Assembly (NCBI RefSeq): GCF_026016325.1
Contig: NZ_CP087203.1
Location: 2,108,001-2,172,000, forward strand
Length of the DNA stretch: 64,000 nt
Reading direction: 5' to 3'
From: Pseudomonas sp. B21-056
Lineage (GTDB): Bacteria; Pseudomonadota; Gammaproteobacteria; Pseudomonadales; Pseudomonadaceae
Positions 44,956 to 53,971 of this stretch are shown here, piece by piece. The translations under genes and the position numbers were made by a program. Positions within the stretch are counted from its first letter, which is position 1. Every line of letters starts with the position of its first letter. Below the pieces are notes generated by a model. It worked only from the letters and a program-made list of their open reading frames with translations. It was not told where the DNA came from and searched no databases.

Positions 44956-47900
44956 TCAGGTCTTCAGCTCGAACCCCTCCTGCTTCAACTGGCCAGCGGC
45001 ATCTTTAAGCGGTTCTGAAGGCCGTGACAGCTCACCGTCAAAGCTGTAGCCAATGGGCGTGTCCTGGTCTTCGCCGTAGATGAAATTGATTCGCCCCAGG
45101 GTTTTACTGACGCTCAGCGAAGCACCGCTGTTGTAGCTGACCAGCGGCGACGGAGAGGTGAAGTTTTCTGTCTGGGTAACGGTATGGAACACCGTCAGCC
45201 GCTTGATCCGCATATTTTCCCGATTCTCCAGATGGGTGGAGAGGTCACCTTGGGTCATCGTGCCGTTGCGGCTTCCTTCATCGATCTGGTCGATCAGTGA
45301 ATCCTTCGGCTCCAGTCGTACGCGGGCCAGGGTGCCTTGGCTGCCCTGCATCTGATCGAGCATGGCCTTGAGCTTCGGATCCCGGCTCATCAGGTCGGCG
45401 ACCCGCGCCGCATTGCCGAGGGAAGTCATTCCGGTCACCGAGTTGATGATGCTGGTGATCATGCCCTCATGGTCCAGGCCTGAAAGATTGGTCTTGCTGG
45501 TCTCAAAGCGTGCATTGCTCAGTACGCTGTGATTATCGGCCGATGCCACGTGCTGCGACGTTGCTCGTTTCAATTCGCGCAGGGCAGCGTATTGCTTGTC
45601 GTTCTGTGACGGTGTGTTGGCAAACAGTTCGTTGAGGCCGTCAAGCTGCGCCTGAACCGCCTCTTCCGGGGTCATACCGGTGTAACGTGAGTTCAGTGGG
45701 TCGGCCAGTTCCGCCAGCTTGGTTTTCGTGGCGTTATCCTTGAAGGCGCTCTCCAGGCTGGTGGACAGTTTGCCAAGGGTTTTCGAGGTCATCGGCGTTG
45801 CCACTTCATAGCGGAACTTGACCCGTTTGGTGGTTCTTGCATCCACGGTCACGGTGGCGGCCACGCCCAGGTTGTTGGCGGCCGATTGCACGGCCGGGGT
45901 GGGCGCCGGGCCGGAAATGGGCGCTGACGTCGGGTCGGTGTGGGTGCCGGCGAGCTGGGCACGGACCTGTCCGCCAATGCCCAGGGTGTTGAACAGGCGC
46001 GGGCGATTCTTCCCGCCCTCGCGCAGTTCAACCTTGTCATTCTTCTGGGTCAGGGAGTAATCGGTGTAGGTCAGCAAATTAACGCTGACGTTTGCGGCGA
46101 TCCCGAGGCGTGCCACGGCAGAAAAGGGCTTGCTGTCTTTTTCCGACAGGTTGAAACCCACACGCAGGTCGGCGTTGGCCCCGGCCGTGATATCGAAGTT
46201 GAACCGGCGGGCCTCATAGGATTCATGGGCCACGGCTTTCTTCAGCACATCCAGCGGGTTCAGCTTGCCCTCGAACAGGTTGTCGACGAACCCGTCGATG
46301 TCTTCGTCGGGAACCAGGAACGCCACGCCGGCCCGCTGGCTGGCGGCGGCGGTGGCGGTCAGGTCTGCCCCCAGGCGAAAGTTGGGCGTCATCGAGCGGT
46401 CGTTACCGATGTCGACACTGCGCGCCGGATCATTTTCGTCAAAAAAGCCCGGCCAGAAATCCTTGCCGCCGCCGACGCCCGCGCTGATGTTGCCCGCGGC
46501 TTCGCTGATCAGGTACAGGGTGACGCCTGCATCGCCACGTTCGGCATTGAGGAGGTAATTGCGGTTGCCGGAGGTGCCGGCAGACGGCCAGGGTCCGTTG
46601 GCGTGGTCGGCGAGGCCGATGAAGGGGGTGGTGAGGTTCAACCCATAGCTGCGTTGCAGGGCGATTTCATCGTCGTCGTGCTCCAGTTGCTTGAGAATGC
46701 CTTTGAACTTGTCGGCGAGTTCGGCCTGGTCCTTGCTGCCGGTAGCGGCCCGCATGTTGACGCTGACGGCATGGTCGGATTTCTTGAACGATTTCAAGAA
46801 TGTCTTGACCGCGTCATAGGCACTTTCCAGCGCCGCGTTATCGGTAAAGCCCATGTCCGTCACCTGCTTGACCGGGTTCTCGGCATAGGTGGTATCGCGC
46901 AGCGTCGCGAGTTTTTTCTGCAACGCGGTCATGTCGCTCTGGGGCGTCAGCATCTCGACCTGGTCCAGAAGCGTACCGAGGCTTTTCAGGGTCACCAGGT
47001 CCAAGGCCAGGCGCGCCTTGGTCAAGCCATGATCCTCGCTGGCATCGCGGCGTTGCCCCAGGGGAATATCGGCTTTCGCGTGGCTGAGTTTCAGGCCGTG
47101 GTCCTTGAGGGTTCCAAGCAGGCTGGCGGTGCGGTTATCCGCCGACGGAGCGATTTGGACCAAGGCGTCCTGCAGTTCCTTGACCAGGTCATGCCCGGAG
47201 CTTTTGATGTTGAGCTTTGAGCCGAGGTCCGCGAGTTTCTTACCGAACTGAGTGCGCGCCGACGGCTTCGCCAGTTCGCCGTGCATGTTGAGCAGGCCGT
47301 CACGCTGACGCAGGTTCTTGAACTGGCCATAGCCTTGACCAATGGCCATCAGCGCCGTGTAGCTGTGCTTTTCCAGCTCGTCGCGGAACGCTTCCAGTTC
47401 CTTGATCAGTTCGGCCCCCTGTGGGCCAAGCTCCAGTCGGGCGATGCGCGCCTTGAGGTCGTTACCCGGGGTCGGGGGCGTTCCTGCGGCTTCATGAACC
47501 AGTTCCAGTTGCTTGAACAGGATTGACTGGCTGTCATACACCTCTGTCAGTCCTTCGCGACCGTGATATCGATGCTGGATATGGTTGCCGACGTTCTTCA
47601 TCCAACGGGGCGTTTCCAGGGTGTTCTTGTAGACGTTGGCGCGTATGAATTCGCTGGCGCTGGCAGGCTGGCTTTTTTCCATGCCGCTGCGCCCCAGCAC
47701 ATTGACGTCCAGCTTGGCGGTCAGCCCCGTGCCTGGAATGCGCAGGGTCTTGTGTGCGCGATTGATCCTGGCATACGTGTCGTTCAGGCCATTTTCTTCC
47801 ACGGGGCGCGGTGCGAAAGCCTGCCACTGACCCCCCTTGAACTGCATCGGCGCATTCCCCGGCGCATCTTCGACCTGGGCGCTGAGGACATTGTTGTCGT

Positions 47901-50292
47901 TGCTGTAGAGCGCGGTGACCGGTTGACCTGCGGGCGTGGGCACCGGTGTCCATCTGGCGCGCAGATGATCCGCCAGCTTCACGGCTTGCCAGTCTTCCTT
48001 GGCCAGGCTGTAGAGCGCGCCGGTGCTGGTGAGCGCGTGCAGGTTGTGCTTTTCGTCCAGCGACAAGGCCTTGATATCGCCGTCCAGGCCCGGAAACTCC
48101 AGCGTAACGGGCTTGCCGGTCTTATGGTGGGCGGTCAGGCGGTTCTGGTCGTCCAGCGCGACGAATTGCTTGTCGCTGACCATGGCAAACGCAGTGATTA
48201 CCCGATCGTCGAGCCCTTCGATTTCCTTGCCCATCGTGACTTTGGTCGAGCGCGGCGTTGGCGCCAGCGCCGTGGTGGGACTGAATGCGAGGTTGGGGTG
48301 TTGGGGTTTCACATCCAGTTTGAGCAGCTTCCCGCCCTTGAGTACGTAGGCGTTGCTGTCGGCTCCGCGTTGCAGGCGATCAACATCCTTGATGCCTGCG
48401 TCCTTCCAGCATTGGGCGGTGGCTTCCCAGCGTTGGATGCGACCGGCACTGAGGCCCACCAGCCCGGCGCGGTCCAGGTTGAGCCGGTCGGCGGGCGCGG
48501 GTGCCGCCGGTGCCGTCAGGCCACGGACGTTGTCCAGTACCAGTGCGCCGCTGAGGTTCCAGCCGCTTTCCAGCCGGGAGTCTTGCTCGTCGAGTGCATG
48601 GGTGTGGACCTCGCCTTGGCGGTTGGTGATCAACGCATGGACGCGCCCATCGTCCCCACTGATAAAACCGCTGACGCTGTGATGGCCTCCCAGCGGTTGA
48701 TCGGCCAACTGGTAATGGGCCTGCTCGGGCATGAGGCGCAGCAGCGGTTCATCGTTTTCAAAGGCGCTGCGGTCGGCACTGTAGAGCCGGCCCTGGGTAT
48801 CTGCGACGAACAGCCGGTCGGCGCTCAGGCCTATCGCGGCGGCCTGTGCCTGGCCACCGTCGAGTTCCAGTGCCTTGGTTTTTTCCCGGCGCGGCCCATC
48901 GATTCCGGGGCTCATATCCGTCAATTGCACAGACTGGGTCTCGGTGCCGCTGAGCACGGCCGCCATGTTGTCCGCAGCCACCGAAAACGCCGTGAGGTCG
49001 GTGGTTTCCAGGTGCGGCATCAACGGGCTGGAAAGGTCGACGATGACGTCATCGCTCTTGGCGTAGACCGAACCGTTGCCACCCGTTGCGAGGCTGTTGA
49101 ACGTCAGGTCTTCGGTGCCTTCCGGAGCCTTCCAGCGCGCGCTGGACAGGTCGAATTGATAGAGTCGGTCTTCATGCACACGCAGGCGGTCGCCATCGGA
49201 CTTTTGATGCACGCCGGTGAGGTGGGCGATGTGGGCCTTGCCCGGCAGCTCCTGGGTTTGGTGCCCGCTGCCGCTGACAATCTGAAGATGACCGGCTTCG
49301 CGTTGCAGGCTCACCTGCGCAGGCGGGCCGCTGGACACGTCGAGTGCCTCCTTGCTGCTACGGAGCAATGCCAGCCCACTGTCGTCTTGCATCAGGTGCA
49401 ACAGGTGGCCGTTCGACTCAAGTAGCTGATGCCCCATCACGCCCGGTTTGCTTTCATGGGCCAGGTAGGTTTGCCCAGGTTTGCCGAGAATATCGCCCAG
49501 CAACGGCGCCAGCCCGGAGGTACTGAACGTGGAAAAGTCCGGCTTGCCACCGGCACCCAACGTAATTGCTTCTTGTGGACGGGTACTGGGCACCAGCCCC
49601 TCTTCGTTCAGATCGAAACGCTTGCCGCCGCTGCGGCGCAAGGGGTGCTCCACGAGGGATGGGAGAGCAGGGGCCTCGTCGGTCTCATCCGTTTTGGTGC
49701 CGGAGCCGCTGGCCTGGTCTGGACGGGTGCGCAGCAAGGACCGGCGCAAGCCATCGGAGCCTTGCAGGCGGCTGTCGGGCTGCTGGGATTTACGCGCAGC
49801 ATTGGTTGCGGCCTCTTCATCTGTCAGGTCGACGGGCGTTTGTCGTCTTTCTGAATGCACCTGCGGATCGTCCGGCAGGTTGAAACGAACACGGCGCTGG
49901 TCTTTTGAAACCGGTGGTTCGTCGAACTCATTCGCTTGGGTTGCAGAGCTGCTGGCCTGGCCTGGACTGGGGCGCAGCAGTGACTGGCGCAGGCCATCGG
50001 AGCCTTGCAGGCGGCTGTCGGGCGAGCGTGCCAGGCGAGCGGCGTTGGTTGCAGCCCGTTCGTTTGACAGCGGGGCGGGCGGCTTGGCGGCTGACTGCTT
50101 GGGGGGCTTGGGCTTCTGGAACAGCTTACCGACGCTTTTCAGCATCCGTTTGCCCACACCGGTCAGCGATTGCGAGGCGCGTTGGGTGGGTTGTTCGGTG
50201 CGTTGCTGAAGCTCAGGGGTGGGACGCGAACCTTCCATTGGTTCTGGATGGACGGTACGGATGGTCGTGCGGTTGGTTGTTGGTGGCAGCAT
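44956..50292 (-). CDS. avrE: AvrE/DspE-family type III effector
   Basis: A 1778-residue effector, close to AvrE (about 1795) and DspE (about 1838). The Ser/Pro/Gln-rich N-terminus (export and chaperone region) is followed by a repeat-rich half with beta-propeller character (ALDVSSGPPAQVSLQREAGHLQIVSGSG, VYAKSDDVIVDLSSPLM and similar strands), a WxxxE motif at Trp387 (WKAPE), then a long helical/beta C-terminus ending EGFELKT. ATG 50292 has GGGAG just upstream; earlier in-frame codons lack one. AvrE proteins cause water-soaking and suppress host defence. An internal duplication lies near the N-terminus (see 49660-50070). Its hrp box is at 50363-50390. Confidence 0.95.
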   Translation of the reverse strand: MLPPTTNRTTIRTVHPEPMEGSRPTPELQQRTEQPTQRASQSLTGVGKRMLKSVGKLFQKPKPPKQSAAKPPAPLSNERAATNAARLARSPDSRLQGSDGLRQSLLRPSPGQASSSATQANEFDEPPVSKDQRRVRFNLPDDPQVHSERRQTPVDLTDEEAATNAARKSQQPDSRLQGSDGLRRSLLRTRPDQASGSGTKTDETDEAPALPSLVEHPLRRSGGKRFDLNEEGLVPSTRPQEAITLGAGGKPDFSTFSTSGLAPLLGDILGKPGQTYLAHESKPGVMGHQLLESNGHLLHLMQDDSGLALLRSSKEALDVSSGPPAQVSLQREAGHLQIVSGSGHQTQELPGKAHIAHLTGVHQKSDGDRLRVHEDRLYQFDLSSARWKAPEGTEDLTFNSLATGGNGSVYAKSDDVIVDLSSPLMPHLETTDLTAFSVAADNMAAVLSGTETQSVQLTDMSPGIDGPRREKTKALELDGGQAQAAAIGLSADRLFVADTQGRLYSADRSAFENDEPLLRLMPEQAHYQLADQPLGGHHSVSGFISGDDGRVHALITNRQGEVHTHALDEQDSRLESGWNLSGALVLDNVRGLTAPAAPAPADRLNLDRAGLVGLSAGRIQRWEATAQCWKDAGIKDVDRLQRGADSNAYVLKGGKLLKLDVKPQHPNLAFSPTTALAPTPRSTKVTMGKEIEGLDDRVITAFAMVSDKQFVALDDQNRLTAHHKTGKPVTLEFPGLDGDIKALSLDEKHNLHALTSTGALYSLAKEDWQAVKLADHLRARWTPVPTPAGQPVTALYSNDNNVLSAQVEDAPGNAPMQFKGGQWQAFAPRPVEENGLNDTYARINRAHKTLRIPGTGLTAKLDVNVLGRSGMEKSQPASASEFIRANVYKNTLETPRWMKNVGNHIQHRYHGREGLTEVYDSQSILFKQLELVHEAAGTPPTPGNDLKARIARLELGPQGAELIKELEAFRDELEKHSYTALMAIGQGYGQFKNLRQRDGLLNMHGELAKPSARTQFGKKLADLGSKLNIKSSGHDLVKELQDALVQIAPSADNRTASLLGTLKDHGLKLSHAKADIPLGQRRDASEDHGLTKARLALDLVTLKSLGTLLDQVEMLTPQSDMTALQKKLATLRDTTYAENPVKQVTDMGFTDNAALESAYDAVKTFLKSFKKSDHAVSVNMRAATGSKDQAELADKFKGILKQLEHDDDEIALQRSYGLNLTTPFIGLADHANGPWPSAGTSGNRNYLLNAERGDAGVTLYLISEAAGNISAGVGGGKDFWPGFFDENDPARSVDIGNDRSMTPNFRLGADLTATAAASQRAGVAFLVPDEDIDGFVDNLFEGKLNPLDVLKKAVAHESYEARRFNFDITAGANADLRVGFNLSEKDSKPFSAVARLGIAANVSVNLLTYTDYSLTQKNDKVELREGGKNRPRLFNTLGIGGQVRAQLAGTHTDPTSAPISGPAPTPAVQSAANNLGVAATVTVDARTTKRVKFRYEVATPMTSKTLGKLSTSLESAFKDNATKTKLAELADPLNSRYTGMTPEEAVQAQLDGLNELFANTPSQNDKQYAALRELKRATSQHVASADNHSVLSNARFETSKTNLSGLDHEGMITSIINSVTGMTSLGNAARVADLMSRDPKLKAMLDQMQGSQGTLARVRLEPKDSLIDQIDEGSRNGTMTQGDLSTHLENRENMRIKRLTVFHTVTQTENFTSPSPLVSYNSGASLSVSKTLGRINFIYGEDQDTPIGYSFDGELSRPSEPLKDAAGQLKQEGFELKT
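49660..50070 (-). repeat. Internal duplication in the N-terminal region of AvrE
   Basis: Two diverged copies of a block of about 50 residues share AATNAAR, then PDSRLQGSDGLR, then SLLR, QAS and an acidic DE.. tail. They start roughly 80 residues apart (DNA about 49905-50070 and 49660-49825). At the DNA level a stretch around CCATCGGAGCCTTGCAGGCG is identical in both. Confidence 0.75.
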
Positions 50293-50362
50293 CGTGTATC
50301 TCCCTGTCCAAGCCATTGCCTGAGGGCCGCTTCGGTCAATTGTGGAAAAATCCTTCTGTCGT

Positions 50363-50390
50363 TGAGTGGCGTGCAATGCCTGCCGGTTCC
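50363..50390 (-). promoter_or_regulatory. hrp box upstream of avrE
   Basis: On the minus strand: GGAACC, 15-bp spacer, CCACTCA. It lies 71 bp before the avrE start and matches the HrpL consensus. Confidence 0.88.
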
Positions 50391-50456
50391 ATTGCACCAA
50401 TGAATAGAAGAGCCGTTCCAGCATCGATCAATGACACGGTCGTACCTGCTTGGGAT

Positions 50457-50484
50457 GGAACTGCAACGACACCCGGGCCACGTA
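50457..50484 (+). promoter_or_regulatory. hrp box upstream of hrpH
   Basis: GGAACT, 15-bp spacer, CCACGTA; the T at position 6 is an accepted variant. It lies 28 bp before the hrpH start and is divergent from the avrE box 66 bp away. Confidence 0.85.
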
Positions 50485-50511
50485 GGATGGATACCTTCAG
50501 GACATCCCTCC

Positions 50512-51921
50512 ATGCCGGCCATTCTCCCTGGTGCCTTGAGCCCTCGCTCGCTGGCCCACTCGATTCAAATCGTTGCCTTGGCTTTGGGTTCACTGTGCGC
50601 AGGCTGCCAGACGGTTGACTATTCGCAGCCGCGCATGGAGCACTCGCCGCGCCTGCTGGCCGGCCTGGCTTATAAGGCCGATGGCGACCTGGCGAGTTCA
50701 GGGCGTGCGGCGGTGGCTGACATGCCCGTGTACAACGGTGAGGATGTCTGGTTGCGGATTGCCCAGCGATCTCGCCTGGTTGACAGGCAGGGCATCAACG
50801 AACGGATTGTCAGCCAGCGTGACTGGCTGCTGGGCAATCGCGCCTTTTTACGCGGGGCCAGCACCAGTGCCGGCCCTTACCTGCATTACATTGTCGAGCG
50901 TCTGGATGAGCGCAAGATGCCGTTGGAGTTAGCGCTGTTACCGATGATCGAAAGCTCCTACAACCCGATGGCCAGTTCCCCTCGTGCGGCGGCAGGCTTG
51001 TGGCAATTCGTCCCCGCCACGGGCCGTGACTTCAACTTGCACCAGAGTGCTACCTACGACGCTCGACGTGATGTGGTGGCTTCGAGCAAGGCGGCAATGG
51101 ACTACCTGACGCGCTTGCATGATCAGTTCGACAATGACTGGCTATTAGCGTTGGCGGCCTACAACGCGGGTGAGGGCACCGTGGGCCGGGCAATCGAAGC
51201 CAATCGCCAGCGCGGCCGGCCCGCCGATTACTGGCACCTGACGTTGCCCAAGGAAACCCAGGACTATGTCCCGCGCTTGCTGGCGCTGTCTTTGATTGTG
51301 CGCAACGCCCAAGCCTATGGCGTACACCTGACGCCCGTGGCGAATACCCCGTATTTCGACGTGGTGGAGCTTAATCACGCCGTGGACCTGACGCAGCTCG
51401 CGTCCGCGGCAGGCGTGGAGGAGGGGCAGCTGTTGCGACTGAATTCGGCGTTTCTGCGCAAGAAAACCCTGGAAGGGCCTGGGCGCCTGCTGATACCCAA
51501 GACCCAGAGCCAGGTGCTGACGGCGCACATTGCGCGACTGACAGGCCAGGCGCCGACGGTTGCGATTGCCCCGCCACACAGCGAAAGCCTGGCAACCGGG
51601 CACCCGGCCGAGCAAAAGACGAGCAAATCCGCGCAGATGGCTGGACGAGCGCCAGTGCCGAAAGCTGTGCAACCGGTGAAAATAGCTGAAGGCCTGCCAA
51701 CGCCTGAAGAAATGCCATCTATTAAGACGGTCGAAGGCACAGCGGTATCCGAGATGGGTACACCAGCCCAGGAAATGGGGGAGCCTTTTGTATCCATAAT
51801 CAAACAAACACCGAAGGCCACAAGCGACCGTTCGTCGCCGCGTGTGCGCTATTACAACGTCGTCCGTGAGGAGCGTAGGGGGCCGCGAGTGGTGCTCTAC
51901 GCCAGTGAGCCACGGGAATAA
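50512..51921 (+). CDS. hrpH: Type III-associated lytic transglycosylase lipoprotein (HrpH / CEL ORF1, MltD-like)
   Basis: A 469-residue SLT-domain lipoprotein. The lipobox is LCAGC, after MPAILPGALSPRSLAHSIQIVALALG. The catalytic Glu sits in LPMIESSYNPMASSPRAAAGLWQFVPATG, and AYNAGEGTVGRAI is the second SLT motif. Two LysM-like segments or linker repeats follow near 340-400. The tail is Pro/Ala/Glu-rich with no conserved domain. It would open peptidoglycan for the Hrp pilus and translocon. It is divergent from avrE with its own hrp box, as in the conserved effector locus of P. syringae. Confidence 0.9.
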   Translation: MPAILPGALSPRSLAHSIQIVALALGSLCAGCQTVDYSQPRMEHSPRLLAGLAYKADGDLASSGRAAVADMPVYNGEDVWLRIAQRSRLVDRQGINERIVSQRDWLLGNRAFLRGASTSAGPYLHYIVERLDERKMPLELALLPMIESSYNPMASSPRAAAGLWQFVPATGRDFNLHQSATYDARRDVVASSKAAMDYLTRLHDQFDNDWLLALAAYNAGEGTVGRAIEANRQRGRPADYWHLTLPKETQDYVPRLLALSLIVRNAQAYGVHLTPVANTPYFDVVELNHAVDLTQLASAAGVEEGQLLRLNSAFLRKKTLEGPGRLLIPKTQSQVLTAHIARLTGQAPTVAIAPPHSESLATGHPAEQKTSKSAQMAGRAPVPKAVQPVKIAEGLPTPEEMPSIKTVEGTAVSEMGTPAQEMGEPFVSIIKQTPKATSDRSSPRVRYYNVVREERRGPRVVLYASEPRE

Positions 51922-52288
51922 GGCTGGATTCTGACCTCGAAATCAAGGAAATCCGCCTGAATTCGCCCTGTTTTGGTGCGTTTCTCCTATAAGCCTCAAA
52001 AACACCCTCCACCGATGCACGGCTGGATGCATTCTCGGACCGTTTACTTGCACATCGATCCGTTTCGGATGGAGAGGATATTCGTCTGAACTTTTCCAGT
52101 TTTTTGTAAGCAACTGAAAAAAATATTTAGTAATACTATTCTTCCATCGCGGCGAGGCCTGCGGTTTGTTGCAAAAGATTTCTAGTGACGTTGAAGATGA
52201 TCGCATTCTGCAGGCTCCAGAAGTGAATCGCCGCGGATGAGTCACGGATCCTGTGCGCGACGTGTTCGCCCCGTTTACAGCTCTTGTG

Positions 52289-52401
52289 TTCGGTTTACCG
52301 AATGAGTGGTGGCGAAAAGCTATCTGAGGATGCCCCCCTGAAACCTGAGGGCTTTGCTTTTTGCGGCAGCGCCCACTCCGACACCATTCGGAAAACCGAA
52401 T
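52289..52401. promoter_or_regulatory. Pair of TTCGG-N4-CCGAAT palindromes upstream of hrpR
   Basis: TTCGG-TTTA-CCGAAT (52289-52303) and ATTCGG-AAAA-CCGAAT (52386-52401) share the same 5-bp arms and 4-bp A/T spacer, with centres 98 bp apart. Two copies of one operator-like motif in a regulatory leader suggest a dedicated DNA-binding protein. The regulator is not identified. Confidence 0.55.
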
Positions 52402-52625
52402 AGATGAAATGCCGCAACGCTCATGAATTAACTCAACACTTTTAATTGGTTTAACCCAACTTGTCTCTGGGTTTTTAATTTTCGCCTGGGTCTCTCAGGA
52501 TAATTCTAAGTTCTGCCGAAGGCGGAAAGTAAGTGGTGTTCTGTGGGGCGTGATTCATTAGCTGTAAGAGCAAACTTGTTTTTTCGGGCACTATCACTTG
52601 TTAGTTGCTTTGACACTTTTTCGAG

Positions 52626-52641
52626 TGTGATGCGGATCACG
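52626..52641. promoter_or_regulatory. CRP/Vfr-like site upstream of hrpR
   Basis: TGTGA-TGCGGA-TCACG differs from the CRP/Vfr consensus TGTGA-N6-TCACA only in the last base. It is about 340 bp before hrpR. One site in 64 kb can arise by chance, so function is unproven. Confidence 0.4.
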
Positions 52642-52982
52642 ATATTTATCCCTCTAATTGCCCGGTCCCTCCACAGTGTGTTAGCCGCTCTATCGAGTGC
52701 GAATTCCTCTCAAAATCGCTTCGGACCGCACAGGGGTAGGGGGATGCCTACCCGGTATCAGCCAATTGTGAGGGCTTGACTGCATCGGAATATCGTTTAT
52801 TAAATGACCTGCCTTGAAGATCTTCCCCTGCCTGTAACGTTCAACAGAGAGTGATGTTATGCGGGAATTTCTATAAGGAAATTATAGTTTCCTTGTTGGC
52901 CTCGGGAACTAAATGAACATATTTCTGCCTTGTAAGGCGTGCGCTTAAGAATTCGCCTGCATCCACAGAGAGAGAGTTGTCG

Positions 52983-53921
52983 ATGAGCATCGAAGTCGAT
53001 GTAAGTGGTCGCGAGGTTTGGGGTAGTACAATTTTTACAACTTGTCATCAAGCCGTAACAAATGATGCTTTTCTGGAAATGGATTTGCTGTTGTGCGGGG
53101 AGACTGGGACTGGCAAGGATACGCTGGCCAACCGCATTCATGAGCAGTCCGGCCGATCCGGACCGTTTGTGGGCATGAACTGCGCCGCCATCCCGGAACA
53201 GCTTGCCGAAAGCCAGCTGTTTGGCGTGGTCAGTGGCGCATTTACCGGCGTGTGCCGCTCTCGTCAGGGGTATATCGAAGCGTCCTCGGGGGGCACGTTG
53301 TACCTGGATGAAATCGACAGCATGCCGTTGAGCTTGCAGGCCAAGTTGCTGCGAGTCCTGGAAACGCGGGGCATCGAGCGCCTCGGCTCAACGACTTTCA
53401 TTCCTGTCGATCTGCGAATCATCGCCTCGGCCCAGCGGCCGCTGGATCAACTGGTGGAACAAGGGCTTTTTCGTCGCGATCTGTTTTTCCGGCTCAATGC
53501 GCTGACGCTGCATCTGCCAGCCTTGCGCAAGCGCCGCGAACAGATCCTGCCATTGTTCGACCAGTTCACCCAGCACATCGCGGCCGACTTTGGTCGTCCG
53601 GTGCCGACACTCGACAGTGGGCGTGTGCAACTGCTGCTCAGCCACGACTGGTCGGGCAATATTCGTGAACTGAAGTCGGCCGCCAAGCGCTTCGTGTTGG
53701 GTTTCCCGCTGTTGGGCGCAGACCCGGTGGACAGTCACAGTCCGGCCCCCAGCCTGCGCGATCAACTGCGGGTCATCGAGAAGATGCTCATCCAGGATGC
53801 CTTTAAGCGGCACCGCCAGGACGTCGAAGCCGTGGTTCAAGAGCTGGAAATCCCCAAGCGCACCCTCTACCACCGCATGAAGGAGCTGGGCGTCGCGGCC
53901 CGCATCGCTGCGTCTGCCTGA
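52983..53921 (+). CDS. hrpR: HrpR, sigma-54 enhancer-binding protein for hrpL
   Basis: A 312-residue AAA+ activator without a receiver domain. The Walker A is GETGTGKD, the sigma-54 contact loop reads GAFTGV at residues 85-90, Walker B is TLYLDEID, and the R-finger region is LFRRDLFFRLN. The C-terminal Fis-type HTH is VVQELEIPKRTLYHRMKEL. AGAGAGAG precedes the ATG. HrpR forms hetero-hexamers with HrpS to activate the sigma-54 promoter of hrpL (known for P. syringae). hrpL itself is outside this window. The loop's last residue is Val rather than the usual Ala. Confidence 0.95.
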   Translation: MSIEVDVSGREVWGSTIFTTCHQAVTNDAFLEMDLLLCGETGTGKDTLANRIHEQSGRSGPFVGMNCAAIPEQLAESQLFGVVSGAFTGVCRSRQGYIEASSGGTLYLDEIDSMPLSLQAKLLRVLETRGIERLGSTTFIPVDLRIIASAQRPLDQLVEQGLFRRDLFFRLNALTLHLPALRKRREQILPLFDQFTQHIAADFGRPVPTLDSGRVQLLLSHDWSGNIRELKSAAKRFVLGFPLLGADPVDSHSPAPSLRDQLRVIEKMLIQDAFKRHRQDVEAVVQELEIPKRTLYHRMKELGVAARIAASA

Positions 53922-53971
53922 ATCGGCAACGTTGCGGTATTCGAACATTCCTGATGGATTAGAGGTCGTGG

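Larger units (their letters stand above)
51922..52982. other. 1.06-kb non-coding region upstream of hrpR
   Basis: No supported gene lies here. It is AT-richer than the flanks with several T-runs, and carries two TTCGG-N4-CCGAA palindromes (52289-52401) and a CRP/Vfr-like site (52626-52641). Such a long leader before hrpRS suggests layered control of the master regulators. No hrp box, and no clear -24/-12 sigma-54 promoter, was found in it. Confidence 0.7.

Noticed and set aside
47563..49425. 620-codon open reading frame on the strand opposite avrE
   Set aside because: It is a mirror frame of a high-GC gene. avrE has family homology, a ribosome site and an hrp box, while the opposite frame has no recognisable domain or start signal.
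52570..52600. GGCAC...TTG considered as a sigma-54 -24/-12 promoter
   Set aside because: The GC dinucleotide is not at the required 12-bp offset.
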